A stretch of 64,000 nt of DNA from Gari tellinella (taxonomy: Eukaryota; Mollusca; Bivalvia; Cardiida; Psammobiidae): positions 17,782,154 to 17,846,153 of the forward strand of contig OV277874.1 of the NCBI GenBank assembly GCA_922989275.2, written 5' to 3'. Below are positions 11,511-21,695 of this stretch, in pieces. Position numbers and translations under genes: made by a program. The notes under the pieces are model-generated. The model saw only the letters and a list, made by a program, of their open reading frames with translations, was not told where the DNA came from and made no database searches. Every line of letters starts with the position of its first letter. Within the stretch, counting starts at the first letter, position 1.

Positions 11511-12690
11511 GAACATTGGGACAAGCAGGTTTCGAACAGACTTAAACATTCTGATATGGGTCGTGTTTGCTAGGAATTTAGTTCGTATCTTTTTTGACAA
11601 ATTACCGTGTAATAAAATCAATAATTCTAAGTTTTAGCAGTTACACACAATGTCTCAAGATGAAGTATTTTCAGGGTACAGTTGTATATATGCACTCCAA
11701 AGTACTGACCCAATACAATGAAGCAGCAAAAAATAATCAGATATTTTGTTTTAACTATTTTTATACATACATATGTTGACTTATTTTGGATGTTATTCTA
11801 CGCAGCACTGGAAAATATGCCTGATTGTATGTTCTAGGTTTCTACATTTAAATGTTCTTAGAGATGTTATTCGTTGGTTAAAACAATGATTTACCTTTCA
11901 ATGTTCAATTGTACCCTTTATAACACCTCTAAGAACAATAAAATATAGAATTAAATGAATTTGAAAAGTTGGGTGAATTGTCAGAAATATGACATTTTGA
12001 TAATTTCCTCGGGTTTCGCCTTCAGGGACTTAAAAGTGTAAAAGTTAACAGAATCCGTAAAGTGAACCCTTGTCAATAATATCTCCTAATTTGAAAGAAA
12101 TCGAAGACAAATGTTGGAAGTTACACGGTGAGAACGTGATATGTTCAATGCATTGGAACCTATGACCGTTTTACCCTTGGTGCTAAGCAAACTTTGAGTA
12201 ATAAATATACAGGGTATGGAACACCAATTAGGCTCTCCTATATGGTTCATATAAAATGTGTCATCTTCAAGGTCAAAATTTGTCAATTTTTAAGGCCTAG
12301 CCAGGTGCAATTCTATATTTCCCCAAAAGATACATTCATGCACAACTGAAAAATGAAGAAAAAACAGGGGGCATGTGTTATGTAAGAAATTAATGGCATG
12401 CCTGATGTCTGCTACCTTTTGACAGAGGGTCCGGCGTAAACAGGGACTATCACTTCAGCCCACATGATTTCTACATTAACTCATTCTAGTAGAACAGAAA
12501 TGCCTTCTATCTATTCTCTGGCACCTATGTAGTACATCAAATTCAAAACACAGTGCACATCTAGTGACATAATGCCATTTTGAGGCCATATTTCGGGTAA
12601 CTACCATTTAGTGTTCTGTTACCTACATAGTTTAGGATTTGCTGGTTAGTGTAGGTGCATGAGTATATTACTGTGAAGATAACGTGAGTC
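11511..12690. other. No supported feature; unassigned AT-rich DNA
   Basis: A short inverted pair ATGTTCTTAGAGATGTTAT (about 11850-11870) / AACACCTCTAAGAACA (about 11922-11938) is visible. Nothing else is recognised, and the short frames here have no family resemblance. Confidence 0.4.
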
Positions 12691-12694
12691 TATA

Positions 12695-12988
12695 CCATTT
12701 AAACGCAAACAAAATGAAACGTAGTTTAATAAAATGGAGAAAATGACATATCATTTGCATCACTGGCTATTTATTGTAACATGAGTGGCAAACAGTATGA
12801 AGCCAGATCAGACGCCGAGTAACCCGGCATCTGATCTGGCTCCAAACTGTTTGCAATGAAAAAAGTTGTTCAACCATGATAATTGATGTACAAGTAGTAT
12901 AAGAATTTCTCCCCCGAGGGTCAGAAAATTCATGCAGGGACGAGGCTTGTAAAAGCGTTTATTAGGAAAGAATAACGTCTTCTGTATG
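12695..12988 (+). mobile_element. Decayed family A element (copy 3)
   Basis: A worn left arm (TTTAAACGCAAACAAAATGA) is followed by a good core hairpin at 12787-12856 (GCAAACAGTATGAAGCCAGA / CTCCAAACTGTTTGC around CGCCGAGTAACCCGGC) and a right arm AAAGCGTTTATTAGGAAAG AATAACGTCTTC. About 45 bp of unrelated sequence is inserted or mutated in the right half. Confidence 0.7.
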
Positions 12989-13207
12989 GTATAAGTTGAA
13001 CTTTAATACCAGTACATTCTACACTCACACAAGTCAATACCATTTCTGCAAAGACTGTGCAGTATCTCATTAAATGAGAAGCCAAGACGTTTTCAAATTC
13101 AACTCGTAAAACACCAGTTAATCGGTCTTGAAATGGATGATAAAACGACGATTGTATTGCACCAAACCATCTATTCAACAGTTGTATACTGAAAATGGCT
13201 TTGATAT

Positions 13208-13459
13208 TTAACCCTTTCCCTTATAGAAGCGACTTTTAGCGCATTCAATTAATTCCTCCGCTGACGAAAATAGTTCCAATTTATACAGTCATGAAAATGT
13301 ATCATAAGGAATATTTTATTTATTCTAGCAGGTGTTGGCTTAAAGCTGGTTGAAAGTAAAGCAGAATGCGCCTTAAGGCGCATTCTGCTTTACGTTCAAC
13401 CTGCTTTAAGTAGTCACCTATTTAAAATTCTAGAAACAGGCTATGGGGTAAAGGGTTAA
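13208..13459. mobile_element. Hairpin-core MITE, family C copy 2
   Basis: TTAACCCTTTCCCTTATAG at the left, GGGGTAAAGGGTTAA at the right, and a hairpin AAGCTGGTTGAAAGTAAAGC / GCTTTACGTTCAACCTGCTT around GAATGCGCCTTAAGGCGCATTC. The length (252 bp) matches copy 1 (253 bp). Confidence 0.88.
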
Positions 13460-13616
13460 TTCTAAAATCATTTTAGCTTTCGAAATCTTGAAACGAGGGA
13501 CAAGCAGTTTGGATTCTTATCAGACCTGTCGCTTTACATATTGTATAATCAGGATACAAACTGCTGGAACATTCTATTAAAGTAGCAACTAGCAGGGCGA
13601 AGGGTTTCCCCTTTAT

Positions 13617-13818
13617 TGTCTTACCCCGAAAACAATGGTATCCACAAACAGTTTAGAGCCTGATCAGACGCCGCATATCGCGGCGTCTGACCAGGATACA
13701 CACTGTTTAACATTGAATTTCAGACTTCTTATTTCAAAATACCTGAAATTTAATTTTGAGAAATAAAGCAGACGACAATCGCTTAAAGCTGATGACGTCA
13801 TGGCAGTGAAGGGGTTAA
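13617..13818 (+). mobile_element. Family B-related hairpin element
   Basis: The core hairpin CAAACAGTTTAGAGCCTGAT / GACCAGGATACACACTG surrounds CAGACGCCGCATATCGCGGC. It is followed by the subterminal GCAGACGACAATCG and the terminus GGCAGTGAAGGGGTTAA. The left end is truncated or divergent. Confidence 0.6.
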
Positions 13819-14099
13819 CAACAGTTATGTAATATTGCACTATTTCAGAAATTATTATCGGGAGAAGTTTAAAGTGATTATGATCCTCGAAAGGGTGCGT
13901 AACGAACGTATGACAATTAATTTGAAATCAAAGATGAGTAACTAAGCCTGAAATTATCTTCAATGAACTTTGAAATCTGTAATTTGCTTCCTATAAAGAA
14001 ATAAGTATCGTCAGTGTATGCTTTAAATAAGATTTGAAAGTTCAATATAATTAATAATACAATGTATGTCAGAGAGCAATGACAGTTTAGTACATCATT

Positions 14100-14235
14100 A
14101 ATGCACCTTATGTTCTGAAGCATCTCGAAATTGTCTCGCCCGTCCGTGTGTTTTCTCTGGGCACTCCAGTTTCCTCCGACAGACATGACCAAACCATAGA
14201 TATCTTAAAATAACCTAGATCGGCTACAGGCCAAT
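14100..14235 (+). repeat. Probable SINE core fragment
   Basis: CGTGTGTTTTCTCTGGGCAC followed by TCCAGTTTCCTCCGACAGAC resembles the central region widespread in metazoan SINEs (CGGTTTTC...CTCCGGTTTCCTCC type). No tRNA-like head is recognisable beside it, so this is a fragment. The 14.2-14.7 kb DNA to the right is unassigned. Confidence 0.4.
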
Positions 14236-14880
14236 CAGCGACGGTCATCGAGAAGCCATTTTGGAACGTGTATGCTATTATCCTTCCATTGGTCTGGTAC
14301 ACGTCGTATTACGGTAGATTGATGACGTTATATGCTATGCACAGGTAATCCCGTCCACGTTGACGGTGCGTCATTGACTACATAAGTTGCTAAGAAGCGT
14401 TCCATAGTTGCTATGATTAACCGATGGTTTTAGTCAGTTAAATAGGAATTAACATAATTATGTGCTTATTATCGTTTGAGTGTCGTGTTACGGTGCATAT
14501 TTATGTTACAAGAAGTATGTAGTACGAATTCATTCTTAAATGAAAGTATATCGTATTTTGTTGCCGGAGGGAAAGTGTATGATACACGTACCAAAATGGC
14601 GTCTTTCTGACCGTCGACCAATGTGAGCTCAGCGCTAGGTGTCCGATCTAGTCTCTTAAGATATCTATGGACCAAACACGCCACCATTCGAGCCATCGAG
14701 AGTGATTTGTATAAGTTAATGTAGTATCTTTTATAATCGGTGTAAAAGGAATAAAGTTTAAACTTTTACAATTGATATTGGTTCTGTAGAAAATAACGTC
14801 TTCTCCACTGTATTACACGTGCAGTGCTCTCTGTCTCACTACAACATCCAATGGGAGCTGTTATAGTGAGGGAAACCTTA

Positions 14881-15130
14881 TACAGTGGAGAATCTGTAAT
14901 TCTTTCCCGTTTAAACGCAAACGTACGCAAACGCAAAACACTAAAACGTAGAAAAGAACAACTTTTGGACAATTCTGATAATTCATCTTTATCTTGGTGG
15001 CAAACAGTTTGGAGCCTGATCAGACGTCGGGTTACCCGGTGTCTTATCTGGCTCCAAACTGTTTGCAGTGAAAATAATAGTTTTAGCGTAAACGCGTTTA
15101 TTGGGAAAGAATAACGTTTTCTCCACTGTA
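14881..15130 (+). mobile_element. Hairpin-core MITE, family A copy 4, 250 bp
   Basis: Complete element with TACAGTGGAGAATCTGTAAT at the left and ACGTTTTCTCCACTGTA at the right. The stem here is CAGACGTCGGGTTACCCGGTGTC, so both arms carry substitutions; otherwise it is close to the other 250-bp copies. Confidence 0.93.
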
Positions 15131-15300
15131 CCTTTAGAGCAAATTTGCAAACAGTTTAAACCGAGATTTTGGTTCAAACTGTTTGTCACTCGTCTTTAAG
15201 TTGTTTTTGTCAAAATGTCTATTACAAAACTTGAAGAAAAAAGGCAACTAATTATATTACAAAAACAATATTGTAACGATGATAGCATTAGATATACGTA

Positions 15301-15448
15301 TAGAGAATCTTACATGAGTGCTCATTGATTATCATTCTTAATAAACGAGTTGACTAAAACAATATGACACGAGCCTTGGTGAGCGTTATATTTATTTTAG
15401 TCAACGAAATTATCAAACTGATAGATAATGAGCACGAGTGTTAGATTA
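15301..15448. repeat. Palindromic repeat, family G copy 1
   Basis: TTACATGAGTGCTCATT and AATAAACGAGTTGACTAAAA are mirrored by TTTTAGTCAACGAAATTATC and AATGAGCACGAGTG, around GACACGAGCCTTGGTGAGCG. Related palindromes are at 18744 and 57473. Confidence 0.75.
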
Positions 15449-15823
15449 AATATATCACATTAACATTTTAAAACCATATTGAGTCACCTGAATCCGTTGT
15501 TTGTTGTCTCTCCTCCATTATGTATTTTCCTCCAAAACGTGACGTTGTTATAACATCATGGCAAAGGACGTTATTTTGCGCCCCGCGTCAGGCAGCGCTT
15601 GTGGACATACATCTAAGGCCGGGGCCCAAATATTGATATTGCACTCTTCTCATTTATTGAATAGCTTTATTACACTGCCGGAGGCGGTTTTATGTGATAA
15701 ATAATTGTTTTATTTAGTGAACAGCAGCAAGTGTGTTGTAAGGGGGGGGTGTTAGGACCATAGTATGGATGGCGTACTGTTCGTAAAACGAGACTCAGAG
15801 TACCAATGCACTTGTAAGTGTCT

Positions 15824-16390
15824 TTAACCCTTTCTCAGTGACGCTTAAAAGCGCACTTGCAAACAGTTTCGATCCTGATCAGACGCCGCGTGACGCGGCG
15901 TCTGATCAGAATTCAAACTGTTTGACACTCGTTTCGATTTTCTTCAGTCATACTGTCTTATTTTGTACCTTAAAACAATATTCTAGACAACAAAATTGAA
16001 GGAGACGACAATGAATCGGTAACGGGGTTACAGTACTGAACCTTATTAAATTAAATTGATAATCGCAAGCGAATTGCCATCGAATTGCCATCGAATCGGG
16101 CGCTTCAAAAAACAAATCCTACGTTTGAATATTTTTACGCGAATTTTCAGAAGCGGTTGTGACAAAAATGGGATCGTAAAAATAAACGAAGGTATATTTA
16201 CGAAAATTTGTGAGGTACACCACTCAAGAAAACTTACCCGAGGGTAAATAAGTAGTTTGAAATCGCAAGCGAATTGCCATCGAATTGCAAGCGAATTGCC
16301 ATCGAATTGCAAGCGAATCGCAAAAATTGTTAATTTAATAAGATTCAGTACTGTAACATCCCAAGAAGAACTTGGCAGTGAAAGGGTTAA
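15824..16390 (+). mobile_element. Family B copy 2, split by a family F insertion
   Basis: Starts TTAACCCTTTCTCAGTGACG. The core hairpin (GATCAGACGCCGCGTGACGC and mirror) is intact, followed by GACACTCGTTTCG, TTCTTCAGTCATACTG and GACGACAATGAATCGG. The element is then interrupted at 16029-16355 and resumes with CAGTGAAAGGGTTAA ending at 16390. Removing the insertion gives about 240 bp, the normal B length. Confidence 0.88.
16029..16355. mobile_element. TIR element, family F copy 1, nested in family B
   Basis: Ends TACAGTACTGAACCTTATTA and TAATAAGATTCAGTACTGTA are near-perfect inverted repeats. Inside are several tandem pieces of GCGAATTGCCATCGAATTGC on both sides of a unique middle (TACGTTTGAATATTTTTACG). 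Length 327 bp, no coding capacity. TA at both outer ends is consistent with a TA target. Confidence 0.9.
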
Positions 16391-16615
16391 GATCACGTTG
16401 AAATGAATGTTTAGTTCTAATAAAATACATGTACTTTAAAATGGGAACACTTCTTAATGAATCATCAAATTGCACGATGTCTGTTTTAAACTAATTATTA
16501 AAAGCTGTGCGATTAAACACCAATTATACGACAAATTTTGCAAATCAGCATGAGAATTGATTTGACGAACGAAATACGCTGGAGTTCTAGAAATAGAATA
16601 TAAATTTGACAGAAC

Positions 16616-16855
16616 TACAGTGGAGAACACGTTATTATTTCCCAGTAGACGCGTTTACGGGAAAACTATTAATTGCAAACAGTTTTGAGCCAGATCAGAC
16701 GCCGGGTTACCCGGCGTCTGATCAGGCTCCAAATTGATTGCTGCTCAGATTAACATGGACAGTCAAGAGTGTCGAACGGTCATTGTCTAGGTTTTATTGC
16801 GATCCGTTTGCGTTTCATTTTCGTTTAAATGTGAATGAATAACATATGTATGTAA
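16616..16855 (-). mobile_element. Family A element, older copy (5)
   Basis: The left end TACAGTGGAGAACACG and the hairpin around CGCCGGGTTACCCGGCG are clear. The right arm (GTTTGCGTTTCATTTTCGTT, GAATGAATAACATATG) is diverged and the terminal CCACTG is lost. Confidence 0.75.
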
Positions 16856-16922
16856 AACCTTCGTTACAAGCGCTTCATTACGGTTTCAGCTCAAATTTTG
16901 CACTGACAGCTTTTTCAAGCAT

Positions 16923-17156
16923 TGCAGTGGAGAAAATGTTATTCTTTCCCGTTCAAAGGCAAATGGAATGCAAACGCCCTGAACTAAAACGTCGACTATT
17001 TTGACTATTCATGTTAGTATGTGTGGCAATCAGTTTGGAGCCTGATCAGACGCCGTGTCTTCCGGCGTCTGATCAGGCTCCAAACTGTTAACAATGGAAT
17101 TCATAATTTTAGCGTAAACTCATTTATTGGAAAAGAATAACGTTTTCTCCACTGAA
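16923..17156 (+). mobile_element. Family A element, older copy (6)
   Basis: TGCAGTGGAGAAAATGTTAT to TTTTCTCCACTGA, with a core hairpin whose loop is CGCCGTGTCTTCCGGCG. About 234 bp; both termini carry a substitution in TACAGT/ACTGTA. Confidence 0.78.
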
Positions 17157-17224
17157 CATGTTTTGCACAACATGTCAGAACGCTCTGATCTTGTCTACAG
17201 CGCGTTGAATTTATTTTGCGGTGT

Positions 17225-17552
17225 TTACAGTAGACAAAATGTTATTCTTTGTAAATAGATCCGTGTTTTCAGTTCAAACAGTTTGGAGTCAGATCAGACG
17301 CTTGGTAACGTTATTCTTTCCCGTTTTAACTTAAACGAAAAGCAAAAGCAGTGCACCAAAATGAAGAAAAGGATAAATATTTGATTTCACGATTTGTTTT
17401 CATCGGAGGGCCAAACAGTTTGAAGCCTGATCAGACGCCGGGTAACCCGGCGTCTGAACAGGCTCCAAACTGTTTGGAATGGAAATTATAGTTTAAGCTG
17501 AAATGCGTTTATTGAGAAAAAGTCTGAAATACTTAGGTTTTCTCTACTGTAC
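17225..17552 (+). mobile_element. Family A element with an extra left half (7)
   Basis: A first terminus TACAGTAGACAAAATG runs to a half core (CAAACAGTTTGGAGTCAGAT CAGACGC). The sequence then jumps back to CGTTATTCTTTCCCGTTTTA and continues through a complete core and right arm to CTCTACTGTACA. It therefore has one and a half copies, the same kind of partial duplication that underlies the 122-bp satellite. Confidence 0.75.
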
Positions 17553-17819
17553 AACTATAGAAAGTGTCATCCAATTATTACATGACATCACCAAAATATA
17601 GGACCATCTCCATTCATTGTCTGTCATTGCCATCGCTTTAAGACCTTCAATAAAGTCAATAACAGCTTTGTGGTCACTCTACAGCCCGTGGACATGTGTA
17701 CAAAGATTGGAAATAGATTCACTGGATGAAAAAAACTCATTCACCGCGGAAACTTTAAATGTACACTTCCGATTTCAAAATAAGTCTAGTAAATTGTTGA
17801 CTATTGAGGCTTGATTTTA

Positions 17820-17890
17820 ACAACATATTTCAAACAGTATAGACAACAGTATAGACTCTGATCAGGGTCTACACTGTTTGAATGTGACAA
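17820..17890. repeat. Orphan GCAAACAG/CTGATCAG-type hairpin
   Basis: CAAACAGTATAGAC repeated, then AGACTCTGATCAGGGTCTAC ACTGTTTG. It keeps the outer CAAACAG/CTGTTTG and inner CTGATCAG but lacks the CGCCG stem. Confidence 0.55.
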
Positions 17891-17933
17891 ATGTAATCCT
17901 CTCAGGTACACTGTTTGTAAATAACGACGAAGA

Positions 17934-18225
17934 TACAGTGGAGAATCTGTTATTCTTTCCCGTTTAAACGCAAACGTACGCAAACGCAAAGCGCTAAAAC
18001 GTAGAAAACAACAACTTTTGGACAATTCTGATAATTCTTGTTTATCTTGGTGGCAAACAGTTTGGAGCCTGTTCAGACGCCGGGTAACCCGGCGTCTGAT
18101 CTGGCTCCAAACTGTTTGCACTGCAAACAATAGATTTAGCGTAAACGCGTTTATTGGGAAAGAATAACAGATTCTCCACTGTATGACGTCACTTATGACG
18201 TCAGAATAACACATTCTCCACTGTA
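17934..18225 (+). mobile_element. Hairpin-core MITE, family A copy 8 (250 bp) plus 42-bp terminal extension
   Basis: The body 17934-18183 is complete and close to the consensus. The extension 18184-18225 is TGACGTCACTTATGACGTCA followed by a second terminal 22 bp ending CTCCACTGTA. Here the extension follows the AAACGCGTTTATTGGG arm, whereas in copy 1 it follows the CGTTTAAACGGG arm. Confidence 0.93.
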
Positions 18226-18735
18226 CTCGTCGTTAGGGTTGAATGTGTTAAGATATTCATAAGAGTCAATATTCGCTTTGTGGTCATTCTACAGCCCGCG
18301 GATAAAGATTGGAAATAGATTCACTGGATGAAATTAGATATTCTAGGAAACTAACGAAGTACTTTTATAACATAACAGACGGCGTAAGCGTTGAATAACA
18401 CCCGTTGTTTAAATGTCATATAACTAGTTAAATAACTATGCAAATGAGGAACGCCACGACGTCGTTTACTTCTGACGTCATTAAAATGCGTTCTATGCGT
18501 TCGATTTCCAACGTCTTCATTCCATTATGTAGATTCAATTTATAGATTTTTGGTGTAATTAATCAATATTAGATCTACATGAAAGTGTTTATTAATACAT
18601 ATAACAACATAAGCATTATGCTAGTGAACGGGGTTAATTTGGAACAACTTTTTTCCTGTATAGATCTACTTATATCGCGCTTAGCATTCACTTGACTTCA
18701 AAGGCTGCGATAAATAACATTTCTAGGTTTTGTTA
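18226..18735. other. No supported feature
   Basis: The sequence TTTGTGGTCATTCTACAGCCCG repeats TTTGTGGTCACTCTACAGCCC at about 17668, with GGAAATAGATTCACTGGATG following both. A ~60-bp flanking segment is therefore duplicated on either side of the A element at 17934. Nothing else is recognised. Confidence 0.5.
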
Positions 18736-18743
18736 TAAAAAGA

Positions 18744-18889
18744 ATATAACATGAGTGTTAATAATTTATTGGATTTATCAAACTCGTCGTTTAAGAAAAC
18801 GATAAAAACTCGGTAAAGCCTCGTTTTTATCGTTTTCTAAAATACTCGTTTAATAAATCCAATAAATTATCAACACTCATGTAATATCC
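18744..18889. repeat. Palindromic repeat, family G copy 2
   Basis: ATAACATGAGTGTTAATAAT and TTATTGGATTTATC are mirrored by AATAAATCCAATAAATTATC and AACACTCATGTAAT. An inner pair AAAACGATAAAAAC / GTTTTTATCGTTTTC surrounds TCGGTAAAGCC. About 146 bp of nearly continuous stem. Confidence 0.85.
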
Positions 18890-19001
18890 TATATGTCATA
18901 CCATATTCATTCGCACTGACTTGCCATTGATATACGCTAAAAACCCCTCCATTGCAACCACTAATCGTGCTTATTGGTAGGTGTGTATTGCATGTTGTGG
19001 C

Positions 19002-19226
19002 TTAACCCTGTAACCCATACATACGCCTTTGTACGCTTCTATTTTATCCCTCCGCTAAAAAAATAGTTCCAGTTTGTACAGTAATTAATAAGTAAGCTTA
19101 TAAATATTTCAATATCCTAGCAGAATTTTGCTTAAAACAGGCTTAAGGCGCATTCTACTTTACTTTCAACATGTTTTAAGGGGTCACATGTCTTCAACCA
19201 GAAAGAGGAAATGGGGTAATGGTTAA
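19002..19226. mobile_element. Family C copy 3
   Basis: TTAACCCTGTAACCCATAC to GGGGTAATGGTTAA. The hairpin is worn on the left (GCTTAAAACAGGCTTAAGGC) but the right arm CATTCTACTTTACTTTCAAC is clear. It abuts the B copy that begins at 19223. Confidence 0.75.
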
Positions 19227-19466
19227 CAATTTAGCGATCAACTTTATCGTCAGCTGTTTACCCATTCACCGCCATATTGTCGTCTGCTTCAATATTGTTG
19301 TCTGCAATATCGTTTCAAAGTTAGATTTAAGCAGTAGAACTGCCGTAATTTCAAAACAAGTGGCAAACAAGTTTGATCCATCAGATGCCGCGTTACGCGG
19401 CGTCTGAACAGGATCAAAACTGTTTGCAAATGCGCCTTATGACTTCATTAAGGGTGAAAGGTTTAA
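19223..19466 (-). mobile_element. Family B copy 3
   Basis: Minus-strand order is intact: GACTTCATAAGG-like start, core hairpin (GATCAAAACTG... CAGATGCCGCGTTACGCGGC), GCAGACAACAATATTG, GCAGACGACAATATGG. It is followed at 19463-19530 by a tail hairpin AAGCAAGATAAAAGTAAAAC, as in the C+B pair at 7915-8475. Confidence 0.8.
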
Positions 19467-19536
19467 AGCAAGATAAAAGTAAAACAGAACGCTTCTGAAT
19501 TTCTGTTTTACTGTCACCTTGATTTGAGCTGTCTCT

Positions 19537-19786
19537 TACAATAGAGAATCTGTTATTCTTTCCCGTTTAAACGCAAACGTACGCAAACGCAAAGCACTAA
19601 AACGTAGAAAAGAACAATTTTTGGACAATTCTGATAATTCTTGTTTATCTTGGTGGCAAACAGATTGAAGCCTGATCAGACGCCGGGTTACCCGGCGTCT
19701 GATCTGGCTCCAAACTGTTTGCACTGCAAATAATAGTTTTAGCGTAAACGCGTTTATTGGGAAAGAATAACACATTCTCCACTGTA
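19537..19786 (+). mobile_element. Hairpin-core MITE, family A copy 9, 250 bp
   Basis: Left end TACAATAGAGAATCTG (one substitution), right end ACACATTCTCCACTGTA. The core stem CGCCGGGTTACCCGGCG is intact, with GCAAACAGATTGAAGCCTGA on the left arm. Confidence 0.93.
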
Positions 19787-19860
19787 TCTTTTATGCAATC
19801 ATTTGGTCGAACTAGAGGGATTTTATTGCACGTGTACTATTTATCAGCGTATTCTTTTAG

Positions 19861-20289
19861 CAGTGAAACCCCTCCAAACCGGAACCTTTAAATACCGGAC
19901 TTCTCTCTAAACCGGACAAAAGCTTTGATCCCGTTTCCAATCCATCTTAAGTTTTACATTTTACACCATAAATACAGAGTTTTATGTCTTTGGCTTATTC
20001 CTACACGGAAGAAAATATTATATACATTCAAGCAGGAAATATCTTAAAGAAGGTTGAAAGTAAGGCGCACTTTGCTTTACTTTCAACCTGATTTAAGCTA
20101 GATATCTGCTAGAAGATGAGATATATTCATGAATATATTTTCTTCAGTGAAGAAATAAATCAAAGGCGTAAAAAGGCATATTTATGGTGCAATGGGTTGA
20201 AATGAAGAAGGTTTGGAAACATTACTAATGTTTTGTCCGGTTTAGAGAGAATTCCGGTATTTAGAGGTTCCGGTTTAGTGGGTTTTTAC
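19861..20289. mobile_element. TIR element, family E copy 1, containing a family C-type interior
   Basis: Ends CAGTGAAACCCCTCCAAACC and GGTTCCGGTTTAGTGGGTTT; subterminal CTAAACCGGAC and GTCCGGTTTAG also mirror. The interior (TTTTACACCATAAATACAGA ... AAGAAGGTTGAAAGTAAGGC hairpin ... CAATGGGTTGA) is a family C element. The 118-residue frame from 20233 starts in the right terminus and resembles nothing known. Confidence 0.82.
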
Positions 20290-20684
20290 TATTTATCGAT
20301 TATGGTTACGCAAAGAAACGAGCCCAACAATCATCTGGCTTTAACAGAAATATCTATACAATTTAGAAACATTCTCACCAGGTCTGAATTAATCGACGAT
20401 ACCATGCTACAAATAAATACTGGAACCCATTTGTTTGTAGTTCAAAGTGATATAGAAATCAGCGGGTGCTGTTCAATGCATGCCTTTTATTTTGACGAAA
20501 ACAGTCACTTTAGATTAAAAGTGCAATCAGTTTTATCTGGTTTAAAAGTGTTATTTATTCAAGCAGACTATTTCTTAAAATGCTACTAATAACATGGAAC
20601 CCATTTGTTATTACGACAAAGTGTTTTAGAAAGCATAAGTCAAGGCATGCGTGTTAGTTTGACGAAAGCAGGGAACACATTACG

Positions 20685-20730
20685 GTACAGTAAAAACCCC
20701 TCCAAACCGGAACCTCTGAATACCGGAATG
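20685..20730. mobile_element. Family E terminus, solo fragment
   Basis: TACAGTAAAAACCCCTCCAA ACCGGAACCTCTGAATACCGG matches the left end of family E and then stops; no interior follows. Confidence 0.7.
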
Positions 20731-20813
20731 AGTTTAGCATTTAAAAGGCATTTCTTAGGAAAGAAAAACGTATGACCACAGTATGCATCATGTAGGATGA
20801 GTGCGCAAGATAA

Positions 20814-21073
20814 TACAGTGGAGAATGTGTTATTCTTTCCCAATAAACGCGTTTACGCTAAAACTATTATTTGCAGTGCAAACAGTTTGGAGCCAGATCA
20901 GACGCCGGGTAACCCGGCGTCTGATCAGGCTCCAAACTGTTTGCCACCAAGATAAACATGAAATATCAGAATTGTCCAAAAGTTGTTCTTTTCTACGTTT
21001 TAGCGCTTTGCGTTTGCGTACGTTTGCGTACGTTTGCGTTTAAACGGGAAAGAATAACACATTCTCCACTGTA
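20814..21073 (-). mobile_element. Hairpin-core MITE, family A copy 10, 260 bp
   Basis: Identical in layout to the 250-bp copies but with one extra 10-bp block: CGTTTGCGTACGTTTGCGTA has three instead of two CGTTTG repeats at about 21010-21030. Ends TACAGTGGAGAATGTG and CACATTCTCCACTGTA. Confidence 0.93.
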
Positions 21074-21099
21074 TTTAGCAACCTTATGGTACATGTATA

Positions 21100-21478
21100 T
21101 AGTAAAACCCCTCTAAATTGGAACCTCTAAATACCGGAATTCTCTTTGCACCGGACAAAATCTTTGGTCCCGTGTCAAATCATTCTTAATGTTTACCTTT
21201 TACCGTAAATACGGCGTTTTATGTTTTGGTTTAATCCTACACTGAAGGGAATAGTTTATACATTCTAGTAGACGATATCTTAAAGAAGGTTGAAAGTAAA
21301 ACAGAATGCGCCCTAATGCGCATTCTGCTTTACTTTTAACCTGCTTTAACTAATCAGATATGTTCCGTTCTGGAAACAAGCTATTTGGTAATGGGTTAAA
21401 AAAACCCTAACTGAAAACCTTATAAACCGGACATTTTTGTCGCCCCCACACATGTCCGGTTTTTTAGGGGTTTCATTG
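21100..21478. mobile_element. Family E copy 2, with family C interior
   Basis: Left ATAGTAAAACCCCTCTAAAT, right CCGGTTTTTTAGGGGTTTCA. The interior hairpin is AAGAAGGTTGAAAGTAAAAC / TTTACTTTTAACCTGCTTTA around CAGAATGCGCCCTAATGCGC. A GGTAATGGGTTAA boundary of the inner C is visible near 21390. Confidence 0.85.
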
Positions 21479-21695
21479 TGCATGTATATCATAAAGTTGC
21501 TAAACCCCAATTCGAGACGATTCTAATGAGTAGTGACACCATAGGATTTAGTTCAGAAATAAAAATTTGTTTTTGAAATACTCCCCTTATCTGGAGCTCT
21601 GATTGAGACGACAAAACAACTCTGCATTCGAACTATAGGACACTCCGGATATATTGCAAGACAGCAAATTCATATAAATCATATATTGTTAAATA

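Noticed and set aside
20233..20589. 118-residue plus-strand frame
   Set aside because: It starts inside the right terminus of a family E element and has no recognisable domain; chance length in AT-rich DNA is likely.
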